NCBI GenBank assembly: GCA_029565685.1
Contig: JAKQNR010000006.1
Location: 62,001 to 126,000, forward strand
Reading direction: 5' to 3'
DNA: 64,000 nucleotides
Source of the DNA: a bacterium
GTDB taxonomy: Bacteria > Zhuqueibacterota > Zhuqueibacteria > Residuimicrobiales > Residuimicrobiaceae
Each line of letters starts with the position of its first letter. The first letter of the stretch is position 1. Below, in pieces: positions 17,212 to 26,610 of this stretch. The notes beneath the pieces are model-generated. The model did not search any database. It saw only the letters and a program-made list of their open reading frames with translations, and was not told the origin of the DNA. The position numbers were made by a program, and so were the translations under genes.

Positions 17212-17372
17212 ACTTACTCCTATATTTTTTTACTGCAGCCGTATCCGATCCTGTTAATGCCCTGGTCGCGGCAAAGGCTCGAGCTTTGAGCAGCCAGAAA
17301 CGCGTGCGGACAACCGGGCGGCGAATGCAGGCGCACATGCGGACCAGCAGCCATCCATAAGGACCCCTGCGG

Positions 17373-18203
17373 TCACCTGAGCTGATCGATCGTCAATCCA
17401 TCCATGTCGTCAAAAGCCTGGTTCTCACCGCCCATGCCCCAACAAAAGGCGTAGGCTTTGGTGCCGACGCCGGAGTGAATCGACCAGCTTGGTGAAATGA
17501 CCACCTGGCGGTTGGCCACCACAATGTGCCGCGTCTCGTCCGGCTGACCCATCAGATGAAAGACCCGACTGGCATCATCCACATCAAAATAAAGATACAC
17601 CTCCATGCGGCGGTCGTGGGTGTGCGGCGGCATCGTGTTCCAGACCGAACCGGCGGCCAATTCAGTGAATCCCATGACCAGCTGACAGCTGCGGATGCCG
17701 TCCGGATGAATATATTTATAGATCGTACGCTGATTGCACTGCTCGGCGGAACCCAGGTTGGTGGCCGCGGCATCCTTTTGGGCGGCCTGCATGGTCGGGT
17801 ACTCGCGATGGGCCGGGTAGCTGAGCAGATAGAAATAGGCTGGGCTGGCGGGATTGTCGCTGCTGAAAATGATCTCGCGGCTGCCGCGGCCGATATACAG
17901 ACCATCGCGATTGTTCATGTGATACACCTTGCCGTCCACTTTCACCGAGCCAGCGGCGCCGGTGTTGAGCACACCAAGTTCACGGCGCTGGGTAAAAAAA
18001 TCAGCGCGCAGTTCGCTCGCTGCTTCCAACGCCAAAGGTTTGGCGGCAGGCACCGCAGATCCGACGATGGCCCGGTCCACGTCGCAATAGACCATCTCGA
18101 TCACATCCGGCTTGAACAACGAATCCAACAGAAAAGTGGTTCGTATTTCTTCGGTCGTCATGCGGGGAAAGCGCACTGGATCCGCAACGATTCTTGATTT
18201 CAT
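17373..18203 (-). CDS. kduI: 5-dehydro-4-deoxy-D-glucuronate isomerase
   Basis: 276 residues of the KduI cupin family. The zinc-binding cluster is visible as PPHTHDRRMEVYLYF and a distal His in SPSWSIHSGVG. KduI converts 4-deoxy-5-keto-uronate, released by polysaccharide lyases acting on pectin or glycosaminoglycans, into the KduD substrate. It starts at ATG 18203 behind AAAGGA. No lyase gene is present in the window. Confidence 0.95.
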   Translation of the reverse strand: MKSRIVADPVRFPRMTTEEIRTTFLLDSLFKPDVIEMVYCDVDRAIVGSAVPAAKPLALEAASELRADFFTQRRELGVLNTGAAGSVKVDGKVYHMNNRDGLYIGRGSREIIFSSDNPASPAYFYLLSYPAHREYPTMQAAQKDAAATNLGSAEQCNQRTIYKYIHPDGIRSCQLVMGFTELAAGSVWNTMPPHTHDRRMEVYLYFDVDDASRVFHLMGQPDETRHIVVANRQVVISPSWSIHSGVGTKAYAFCWGMGGENQAFDDMDGLTIDQLR

Positions 18204-18251
18204 GGTTTATTCCTTTCTATGATTGCTCTATCTATCATTCGGCAAGACTCT

Positions 18252-18974
18252 TCATTCTCCATAGCGGCCGGCTGCGGCCAGGATCCTGGCCGCAGCGACC
18301 AAAGCGGCTGTCTCGCTGCGCAGCCTCCGTTTGCCCAAAAAAAAGGGTACCGCGCCCTGTGCCAGACTGGCTGCGACCTCCGCGTCGGTAAAACCGCCCT
18401 CTGGTCCGATCATTACCACCACCGGCGCGCCGTTCAGCGTCAGATCGCAGGAATTTTCGGCGGCCGCGTCAGCGATCAGACAAAGCCGGCCGGGCAGGGT
18501 CTGTAAAAATTCTGCAAATTCCATCGGCTGATGAATGACCGGACACACCGAGCGGCCGCATTGCTTCATAGCGCTGCGCGCTTTTTCCTGCCATCTCTCC
18601 CAACGGTGCGACGACGACTCTACCAGGGTCCGCTCGGTGAGCAGAGGTTGAAAGCAGGAAACGCCGACCTCAGTGCCCTGCTCCACCACCTGCTCAAAGT
18701 GACTGCCCTTGAGCAGCGCCACCGCCAGGGTCAATGACAGCTGCGGTTCGGCGAAGCCGGAATCCAGCTGCTGCAAACTCACCTGCAGCCTGTCGGATTC
18801 AATGACCGTGATAGCACCTTGATAACGATGGCCATATCCATCCACGGCCACCAGCCACTCGCCCACCCGTTTGCGGCAGACGCGCACCGCATGTTGGAAC
18901 TCTGGCCCGCGGAGCGTAAAGCCGGTGGAGGTGACGTCTTGGGGCTGGACATAAAACTGTTGGTAATGGCTCAT
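18252..18974 (-). CDS. rsmE: 16S rRNA m3U1498 methyltransferase
   Basis: 240 residues: N-terminal PUA-like domain (QQFYVQP, EFQHAVRVCRKRVGEWLVAVDGYG) and C-terminal SPOUT domain with ALLKGSHFEQVVEQGTEVGV, MIGPEGGFTDAEV and LGKRRLRSETAAL, the knotted SAM site. It methylates U1498 of 16S rRNA. ATG at 18974 follows the stop of the Omp85-like gene by one base; a longer frame would overlap that gene by 200 nt. Confidence 0.93.
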   Translation of the reverse strand: MSHYQQFYVQPQDVTSTGFTLRGPEFQHAVRVCRKRVGEWLVAVDGYGHRYQGAITVIESDRLQVSLQQLDSGFAEPQLSLTLAVALLKGSHFEQVVEQGTEVGVSCFQPLLTERTLVESSSHRWERWQEKARSAMKQCGRSVCPVIHQPMEFAEFLQTLPGRLCLIADAAAENSCDLTLNGAPVVVMIGPEGGFTDAEVAASLAQGAVPFFLGKRRLRSETAALVAAARILAAAGRYGE

Positions 18975-18975
18975 T

Positions 18976-20256
18976 TCAAAACCATACATAGAGGTCGCAT
19001 ATCCATTCCGGTCGGCCCTTCTGATCAAAGGCATATTCCAAGCGGAACAGATCGACATAGGGCAGATGAACATGCAGCCCAAAACCAAAACCGTGTTGAA
19101 AGGCGATGGAGCGGCTATCCGCCAGTCGGTTCCATATGGCGCCGGCATCCCAGAAAATACCGCCGCTGAGACCAAAGGGCAGATTATTCATATAGGCGGC
19201 TAGGGGTGAGGCGCCATCGCTGAGATCAAAATAGCGCACTGGCAGCAGCGGGAAGCGGAGTTCTATTCCGCTGACAAACCGCTGATCGCCCTCCCACTGC
19301 TCGGTAAAGTGGCCGCGAAGCCGTTCCTGATAGCCGATGAAATACCGCTCATAGGGCGGTAAACGACCTGCCGACAGATTGGCCGCCGCTCGCATGGCTA
19401 AAGAGAGGCCACCGGCCAGGGGCTGGTAACGGCGCAGATCAGCCCCGTATTTACGAAACTGAGCGAAATTGTAATCCGCCGCCTGCACCGATAGAAACCA
19501 CCCATTCCGCGGATAAGCATGCAGATCGCGGCGATCATACACCCATTTCAGGCCCACATGGGCAAGCCGGTCGACGCCGTCATTGGAAAGGGCGGCCGGA
19601 ATTCCAGCCGGCGTCTCTACCCGGCGATACCCTGTCTCCGCGGACAGATAGGTGTGGATGCCCCAGCGTTTACCCACTGCCAGCGTCATGCCCTGATGCT
19701 GTTCATTGAAATCGGGCAGATCGAGATTTTTGTTGCTGATGCGATTCGAGTACAGACTGGCCTGCAGGAACAGGTTACGTGTGCCGCGGATCCAGGGATT
19801 GGTATAGCTCAGCTTTGCCCCGGGATTATACCCCAGCCAGAAGGAGCCGTTCAAACGAATGTTGCGGCCCGCCACATTATGATGCGACACGCCGGCGCCA
19901 TATGAGAGCTTGTCCCATGACCTTTCATTGGTGGTCAAAATGAGATAAGGAAACAGGAACCACTGTTCAGAAACTATGATCAACACATCCACTGCGTCAT
20001 CCGCCGGAAGCGGATGCGCCTCCACCCGTGTGAACAGATGCAGATTTTGAATGGCCTGCCGGTCGGCTTCGAGCCGATCGGCATCGAAACGATCGCCCTC
20101 CCGAAGTTTCATCTCCCGCCGAAGGATCTCCTCCCGGGTTTTGTCATTGCCTACAAAGAGGAAGCGGCGGATGCGCAAGGTGTCGGCCTCGCCCGCAGAT
20201 TGAGCCAACGAGCCGACGGCCCACAGCCAAAGAAAAAGAAATGTCTTACCGCTCAT
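18976..20256 (-). CDS. Omp85-superfamily outer-membrane protein, single POTRA
   Basis: 426 residues: signal peptide (1-19), one POTRA-like domain (RIRRFLFVGNDKTREEILRREMKLREGD... to about residue 95), then a beta-barrel of alternating strands. LRGHF near residue 310 fits the (V/I)RGF-type motif of strand 6, and the protein ends in YVWF, an aromatic C-terminal barrel signal. It is too short and POTRA-poor to be BamA; an accessory Omp85 such as a TamA-like or patatin-associated form is likely. Partner substrate unknown. Confidence 0.78.
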   Translation of the reverse strand: MSGKTFLFLWLWAVGSLAQSAGEADTLRIRRFLFVGNDKTREEILRREMKLREGDRFDADRLEADRQAIQNLHLFTRVEAHPLPADDAVDVLIIVSEQWFLFPYLILTTNERSWDKLSYGAGVSHHNVAGRNIRLNGSFWLGYNPGAKLSYTNPWIRGTRNLFLQASLYSNRISNKNLDLPDFNEQHQGMTLAVGKRWGIHTYLSAETGYRRVETPAGIPAALSNDGVDRLAHVGLKWVYDRRDLHAYPRNGWFLSVQAADYNFAQFRKYGADLRRYQPLAGGLSLAMRAAANLSAGRLPPYERYFIGYQERLRGHFTEQWEGDQRFVSGIELRFPLLPVRYFDLSDGASPLAAYMNNLPFGLSGGIFWDAGAIWNRLADSRSIAFQHGFGFGLHVHLPYVDLFRLEYAFDQKGRPEWICDLYVWF

Positions 20257-20298
20257 CCCATACCTAAATTCGTTCTTGCCGCGCCGCAGTTTAAGCGG

Positions 20299-20724
20299 TC
20301 AGCGCAGCAGGCGCTTGGTTAATATCACTTCCGTGCCGGTGTCCGCATTGCGGAAAACCACATCGTCCATCAAAGTGCGGACAATAAAAATGCCGCGGCC
20401 GCGATCCTTGAGCAAGTTCTCCGGCTGCAGAGGATCGGCCACAGAGGTCGGGTCGAATCCAAAGCCCTCATCACGGATGGCGATTATAAAGTCCTGTTCC
20501 GTGAGCGTGAAACGCACATGGACTTTTTTGCTCACATCGCCCTGGTTGCCGTGAAAGATAGCGTTGGCGACGATCTCGGTGATGGCGATGGCGATGTTGT
20601 CGCATTCCTGTTCGCTAAAGCCGGCGAGGCGGGCCAACTGCTCAGCCTGCTCCTCCACCACCTGGATCTGATCCGCTGCACTGGGGACCACCAGGTCTTG
20701 CACGATTTCCCGTCTTCGCGACAC
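20299..20724 (-). CDS. RsbW-type serine kinase/anti-sigma ATPase domain protein
   Basis: About 141 residues, a single HATPase_c_2 domain: N box AITEIVANAIFHGNQGD, G1 box DEGFGFDP and G2 box LKDRGRGIFIVRTLMD. Such proteins bind sigma factors or phosphorylate STAS-domain antagonists in partner-switching systems. The GTG at 20724 has GAGG upstream; an alternative GTG at 20736 adds four residues. No sigma factor, STAS protein or PP2C phosphatase is adjacent, so the partner lies elsewhere. Confidence 0.8.
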   Translation of the reverse strand: MSRRREIVQDLVVPSAADQIQVVEEQAEQLARLAGFSEQECDNIAIAITEIVANAIFHGNQGDVSKKVHVRFTLTEQDFIIAIRDEGFGFDPTSVADPLQPENLLKDRGRGIFIVRTLMDDVVFRNADTGTEVILTKRLLR

Positions 20725-20751
20725 AATGAGCCTCACGTCGGGTTTACGGCT

Positions 20752-22623
20752 TTAAAAATAGCACTCGATCTGCACATCCAGGTCATTGATATAATAACAA
20801 GACTGTCCCGCCGGCTGAACCCGTCGCCGAACGCCGTCGACCAGAACATGAACCTTGGCCGAAGGGGCATAACGAATGCGCAGCATCGGTCCATAGCTGA
20901 TAAAGGTGCCGGTAAATTTTTTAAGCTCGGCTCCGGTTTCGCTCTGATCGTGCCGCCACTCCTTGCGTATATATACGGTGAAGCCGGGGGAAAGGTTCAT
21001 GCCGGCATGGCTGACATGGTTCAACCGGGCCTGAACCCAGTGGCTGGTGCGCGTGGTCATGATCCGTTCGCTCCAGCTTTGCCAGAACAGCTGGCCGTTC
21101 TCCTCCAACTGCAACCGGTAGTCCACAGACCAGGACGTATGCGCGGTAACCCGCCAGTTCAGCGAATCATCCATACTGAATTTCCGGAACACATGGCTTT
21201 TCGTCGTCGTCAGGCCGCCCTCAAAATCATAATCGACGTAATTGGCCAGCACCTCGAACGACTGATGCCAGCGCAGCCGCGGATGAGGCTGGTAATACAG
21301 ACCCGGCCGCAGCCGCAGGATCCGGTTCCAGTTATTGTCCGCGCTGCGTTCGCCGAACAGGTAGACCATATGATACAGGTTGACGCTGCTCTCGATCTCC
21401 AACCGCAGCGCCGGATGGCAGTGATGGCGGTAAAGAATCTGAACATGGCTGCGCCACTCATCGCGGTCATCGAAATTGCTGGTGTCCGGAGTGTCATAAC
21501 GGAAAAGGCTCATGGCGCCGCCGGCAAACAACGAATCCGCGCAGCTCAGGCGCAGGCCGCCCTCCTCGATCATCGACAGCCGCCGGCTGTTATTGTTAGG
21601 TGTGAGGAACGCAGTCCGCTGGGAAAATGGCACGGACACCGCCCCGGATTCAAGGTCATACTTTTGGCTCAGGCTCTGATAGGTCCATTGCGACAGGTGG
21701 CGCCAGCCCCTGCCCCGAGCGGACACAGAAACACCGTTCTCCGCAATCTGATCCGAACGATGCCGGCTTTTCTGCTTGCCTGAGGCGCCGTAGGAGGCCA
21801 CTTCGACGTCGCGGAACTGAAGGCCGCTGTTCACCTGCATCTGCACACCGTCCGCGAGCTGGTAGCCGAGCCGATTGACAAAGCCCTTGTTCTCTTCTCG
21901 CAAGCTCTCAAAATCCCCGAACACCGAGGTCGTGTTGTCGTTGCGACGGCGGTTGCCGAAGAACCGGAGCGTATCGGCGGTGCCTGGCGCAAAGGCCTTG
22001 GCGATTTGATAGCCCACTGCGTTGTTGAGGTTCCGGCGATCGCGAAACCGGTCCTCCATGAGCGCCAGCGTCAGCGTGTTGCGATAGCTCGATAGATCCC
22101 ACTCTCGCGCCGCACCGTCCAGTTGATAGGAAAGGCCGTAATCGCGACGATCAAAGCGATAATCCCATTTCGGGCCAGCTGTGCTTTTAATCTCGAGCCG
22201 CGGCGAGGGCCGGTAATGAAAACCCACCTGCCCGCTGCGGGTGTGGATGTCGGTGTTCAGTCCTGTCTGCCGGTCCATAAAGGAAATGGACTGCGCCGCC
22301 GCAATCAGCTGCCAGGCCGTCGAGAGGCGATAGAGGGCGTCGACGGTCACGCTCTGATCATCCTTCCATTTCTGATCAGCAGACAGCTTGAGCATGTCGG
22401 AGCGAAAGCCCGCGGCAAAGGAGAGATCGAGTCGCGGATGAATCGGCATCCGTTTGCCCAGCTCCCACTGCCAGAAGTAGGTGTTGAGCTCATGACGGAA
22501 CTGCATTCGGCTAGCCTCGAGGTTTTTGGCCGTCAGCCCCATTTGCGGCCACGCGGAAGAACCGCAGAGCATGATGAAGCAAAATCCTGTTGCTCCGAAC
22601 CGCCATGTCAAACTGAGTCCCAT
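20752..22623 (-). CDS. Large uncharacterised outer-membrane beta-barrel protein
   Basis: About 623 residues with a signal peptide (1-27, AWPQ cleavage region) and no recognised domain. The body alternates polar and hydrophobic residues in many amphipathic strands, with frequent W, Y and R near turns, and ends QIECYF, an aromatic barrel terminus. I infer an outer-membrane barrel of more than 20 strands; function unknown. It lies between an FtsB/DivIC-like gene and the RsbW-like gene. The ATG at 22623 is directly preceded by an in-frame TTG; the binding site is weak. Confidence 0.55.
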   Translation of the reverse strand: MGLSLTWRFGATGFCFIMLCGSSAWPQMGLTAKNLEASRMQFRHELNTYFWQWELGKRMPIHPRLDLSFAAGFRSDMLKLSADQKWKDDQSVTVDALYRLSTAWQLIAAAQSISFMDRQTGLNTDIHTRSGQVGFHYRPSPRLEIKSTAGPKWDYRFDRRDYGLSYQLDGAAREWDLSSYRNTLTLALMEDRFRDRRNLNNAVGYQIAKAFAPGTADTLRFFGNRRRNDNTTSVFGDFESLREENKGFVNRLGYQLADGVQMQVNSGLQFRDVEVASYGASGKQKSRHRSDQIAENGVSVSARGRGWRHLSQWTYQSLSQKYDLESGAVSVPFSQRTAFLTPNNNSRRLSMIEEGGLRLSCADSLFAGGAMSLFRYDTPDTSNFDDRDEWRSHVQILYRHHCHPALRLEIESSVNLYHMVYLFGERSADNNWNRILRLRPGLYYQPHPRLRWHQSFEVLANYVDYDFEGGLTTTKSHVFRKFSMDDSLNWRVTAHTSWSVDYRLQLEENGQLFWQSWSERIMTTRTSHWVQARLNHVSHAGMNLSPGFTVYIRKEWRHDQSETGAELKKFTGTFISYGPMLRIRYAPSAKVHVLVDGVRRRVQPAGQSCYYINDLDVQIECYF

Positions 22624-22770
22624 CAAGGATTTGGCGTTCCATCGTTAGCGTAAAAGCCGGCAGTTGTGACTGCAGCGGGCCCGGCTGATCCTCTGTCGCG
22701 CGATCAACAAAAATGCCATCACCGAGCAGGAATGTGATGGCATAGGGCTCCGCTCGCAAATCCATCCTGG

Positions 22771-23112
22771 CTACGGTTGAACCTGAATGATGATTTCGTC
22801 CTTGTGTCCGAGACCGGATTCCTTGCGGGCTTCCATTTGGATGCGCTGGCTGTCCTGAGACAAACCGGCCGCCTGTTCATTGAGCCATTTCCGTTTTTTC
22901 TTTTCCAACTCGATTTTTCTCTGCAGGTCATGCCCCTGTTTCCACAACCGCACTTGGGCGTAGAAACCGGAGCCGCCGGCGACAAAAACATAAAAAAAGA
23001 CCAGAGCGGCGATGATGAGGTACTTTTTTCGGGTCAAGTCCAGAAGGCCGGCTGGCAAGAACCGGCTGAGCCCGGAGGCGCGGCGCACCTTCCAAGACGG
23101 TATAGACGACAT
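22771..23112 (-). CDS. FtsB/DivIC-like septum formation initiator
   Basis: 113 residues: basic cytoplasmic N-terminus, one membrane helix (about residues 30-50, KKYLIIAALVFFYVFVAGGSGF) and a coiled coil rich in Lys/Glu (QGHDLQRKIELEKKKRKWLNEQAAGL), the layout of FtsB/DivIC divisome proteins. The location just downstream of eno supports it: eno-ftsB is a common pair. ATG at 23112 has AAAGGA at good spacing; two upstream ATGs are alternatives. Confidence 0.75.
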   Translation of the reverse strand: MSSIPSWKVRRASGLSRFLPAGLLDLTRKKYLIIAALVFFYVFVAGGSGFYAQVRLWKQGHDLQRKIELEKKKRKWLNEQAAGLSQDSQRIQMEARKESGLGHKDEIIIQVQP

Positions 23113-23176
23113 GGGCATCCTTTCTTCCATGCCGAAGAGCATTATCCCCTCGCATGATCCTGGCTGCTGGTTAAGC

Positions 23177-23202
23177 GGCCCGGTTCAACGACGAACCGGG
23201 CC
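23177..23202 (-). terminator. Perfect hairpin after enolase
   Basis: GGCCCGGTTC (23177-23186) pairs perfectly with GAACCGGGCC (23193-23202) across a 6-nt loop, 7 nt past the eno stop. No T-run follows on the minus strand, so it may be a weak terminator, an mRNA-stabilising stem, or partial attenuator before the FtsB-like gene. Confidence 0.5.
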
Positions 23203-23208
23203 TGCGAT

Positions 23209-24516
<1,308 letters not shown>

Positions 24517-24551
24517 TTAAGGATAGCTGAAAAAAGCGAAAAGTTGCACGG

Positions 24552-26081
24552 TCATACAAGCGATGCCCCCAGCCACGCCAGAAGAGCGCCGCTGAGAGCT
24601 GCCAATACGTTCACCACATCATTGTTCATCCACCGGGCGCCGCCGACCAATCGAGTCGCCTCGCCGTCGCAGTGGACTTGTTTCTCCGTCGCCTTGCCGC
24701 ATCGGTCGCAGACAAAACGGGCCTGCACCGTGGCCCCCAGCAGACTGTCCACCAAACTGGCAAGAAAGCCGGCTGACGCCATGATAAGAAAGGCCGTGCC
24801 CGCACGTCCGGACAACACCGCCGCCGGCGCCAATCCGATGCTCAGACTGGACAACACCAAACTGCCCAACGCAGCGCCCAGCGTACCGACCCATGAAAGA
24901 CCGCCCGAGGTGCCCGGCGGTACCGGTTGAAACGTTAAAATGGATCGCGGCGAAGATTTGGACAACAAGCCCAGCTCAGTGGCCCACGTGTCCGCAGTCA
25001 CCGCTGCCACCGAAGCGCCGTAGAGCAGAAAAAGAACCGGCGCTGGATTGAAATGCCAGATCAACAGGATCAAGCCAGCCACCCCGCCATTGGCCAACAC
25101 CTGTGCGGCATCACGGCTGCCGCTCTTTTCAATCAAGCCGCTGTATCGCTGCTTGGCTTTTTTCCCCATTCCAGACAACAGACTGGAGAGAATAAAAAAC
25201 GTCAGTATCGGCAGGGCGAACATCCAGCGACCACTGCCAAAGATAAGCACGCCCAGAAGAAACATCGTCACTGCCCCACCGGCGGTGAGAAAGCGCAACT
25301 GCACTGAAACCCACGCCAACAGCAGAGACAATCCCACTCCGAGCAAAAACCCATCGGCCTGCAGCGCAGAATGAGAGATCAAATAGTGCAGCACGAAAGC
25401 GCTCCCCAGAGGAACGGTCAAGTTGTCCGATCCACTGAAAGAAAGCGACTCACATGCTGTCGCCACCAAAGCCGCGGCCACGGCCATCAATGCCAGCCGC
25501 CAGCAGCTGTGCGGCAATGACAATAAAAAACACAAGCCGAACAACGCAATGGCCAGGCTCGCCAGAAACATCGTGATGGAACCCTGCAATGTCTTAGCCT
25601 CAGCCCCGAGGCGATAAACCTGAGGCCGGCGCATCCGCCTGCCCACCAACGCGGCAGCCGCATCCCCCACAGCCATGATCAACATGGCGATGATGATCAC
25701 ACCGCGATAGTCATCCCACAACCATAACAACAGCACTAGAAAAGCTGAAGGGTAAAACACCGTGCCCAACGTCGGCCGCAGCGTATCATGCATGCCGCTG
25801 AGCCAGCCATAGCGCAGAGCCAGTATATTGAAACCGACAAAGAACAGAGAGATCGCCGCCAAAGGCCATTTCGATTGTAAAACCAAACACCCTGCAGCCA
25901 CCAGCATTCCCGTCGCCATATGCACCAGCTTGCGGGTAACCTCCTGCCGGCTGGGATGGCTTTTCCGCACAAACTCTGCGGCTGCCATCACCAGCAGCAA
26001 TAAAAAACCGAGTACCGCGACTCGGCTCAAGTCAGAATCCGGCACCAGGGCGGCGATCATTTGTCCTGTGGAGGTGTCCAT
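24552..26081 (-). CDS. Fusion of VTE5-like isoprenoid kinase and VTE6-like DUF92 kinase
   Basis: 509 residues, strongly hydrophobic. Residues 40-235 fit the SEC59/VTE5 phytol/dolichol kinase family (EVTRKLVHM at 47-55, MAVGDAAAALVG at 136-147, CESLSFSGSDNLTVPLG from 210). Residues 245-509 fit DUF92/VTE6 (ADTWATELG at 363-371, PGTSGG at 389-394, and NNDVVN near the end). VTE5 phosphorylates the prenol and VTE6 the prenyl phosphate, so the fusion could turn an isoprenoid alcohol into its diphosphate. The substrate is unknown; membrane location is clear. A CDRCGK cysteine pair lies near residue 465. Confidence 0.82.
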   Translation of the reverse strand: MDTSTGQMIAALVPDSDLSRVAVLGFLLLLVMAAAEFVRKSHPSRQEVTRKLVHMATGMLVAAGCLVLQSKWPLAAISLFFVGFNILALRYGWLSGMHDTLRPTLGTVFYPSAFLVLLLWLWDDYRGVIIIAMLIMAVGDAAAALVGRRMRRPQVYRLGAEAKTLQGSITMFLASLAIALFGLCFLLSLPHSCWRLALMAVAAALVATACESLSFSGSDNLTVPLGSAFVLHYLISHSALQADGFLLGVGLSLLLAWVSVQLRFLTAGGAVTMFLLGVLIFGSGRWMFALPILTFFILSSLLSGMGKKAKQRYSGLIEKSGSRDAAQVLANGGVAGLILLIWHFNPAPVLFLLYGASVAAVTADTWATELGLLSKSSPRSILTFQPVPPGTSGGLSWVGTLGAALGSLVLSSLSIGLAPAAVLSGRAGTAFLIMASAGFLASLVDSLLGATVQARFVCDRCGKATEKQVHCDGEATRLVGGARWMNNDVVNVLAALSGALLAWLGASLV

Positions 26082-26201
26082 GTAGCTATTATGTAGTAAT
26101 ATTTACAATTAAAATCAACTTTTATTTAAGGGTTTTCACCGGCGTACACTATATATTGTGGTATGCACGGCTGCAGTGACGATATAGAATTTTCCCACAA
26201 G

Positions 26202-26210
26202 TTATCCACA
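26202..26210 (+). promoter_or_regulatory. Perfect DnaA box
   Basis: TTATCCACA, identical to the strong consensus box; part of a 14-bp direct repeat with the box at 26466. Confidence 0.6.
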
Positions 26211-26465
26211 CAGGGCGGTTAAAAAAGGCGTTTTTCGCTGAAAAACACCGCTGCAAAAAAGTTAAAAGCCCGATGAGCATAAAAAAACGGCCTCTTTGCG
26301 GCCACGGCGGCGTAGGCAAAACACCAAATAGTTTATAAATAATGAATTATAAAGTATAATATATAACGATATTTCAAAATATTATACGCTACATGGATTA
26401 GAGTTGGCGCCGGGCTGCTGACGCCGGCTCTTTTCGGATGAGCATTTGTTCATTTTTTCTACAAG

Positions 26466-26474
26466 TTATCCACA
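26466..26474 (+). promoter_or_regulatory. Perfect DnaA box
   Basis: TTATCCACA, second copy in the same orientation, on the other side of the AT-rich segment. Confidence 0.6.
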
Positions 26475-26610
26475 GTTGAACAGTCGTTGTCCGCTGCAGG
26501 CGACAAATTAAAGCCAAAGGCGCTCACCCCCTGCGCTTGAATCGAGGAGCGACGCAGTTTATAAAATAAAAAGGCTTGCGGATAATCAGCGGCATGCTTC
26601 GAAGCCTCGG

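Larger units (their letters stand above)
26082..26610. other. Intergenic region with two DnaA boxes and AT-rich core
   Basis: No gene is seen in these 529 bases. Two perfect TTATCCACA boxes on the same strand lie at 26202-26210 and 26466-26474, both in a shared 14-mer ACAAGTTATCCACA; a 7/9 match (TTTCCCACA) precedes the first at 26191-26199. Between them, 26325-26392 is almost pure A/T. A promoter-like pair for the fusion kinase (TTGATT at 26113-26118, 17 nt, TACATA at 26090-26095) lies at the left end. A GGCC hairpin with a T7 tail on the minus strand (26281-26303) may end transcription from the C25 gene. It could be an origin of replication or a DnaA-binding control site. Confidence 0.5.

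Noticed and set aside
17212-17372. 161-nt gap between kduI and kduD examined as a possible riboswitch
   Set aside because: No convincing multi-stem fold or known aptamer core was recognised; only a good ribosome-binding site for kduD.
20518-21783. 421-codon plus-strand open frame opposite the RsbW-like and barrel genes
   Set aside because: It spans two genes in antisense and has shadow-type composition.
22511-22765. 84-codon minus-strand open frame between the FtsB-like gene and the beta-barrel gene
   Set aside because: It overlaps the start of the barrel gene by 113 nt and shows no domain or signal; the overlapping barrel frame is far longer.
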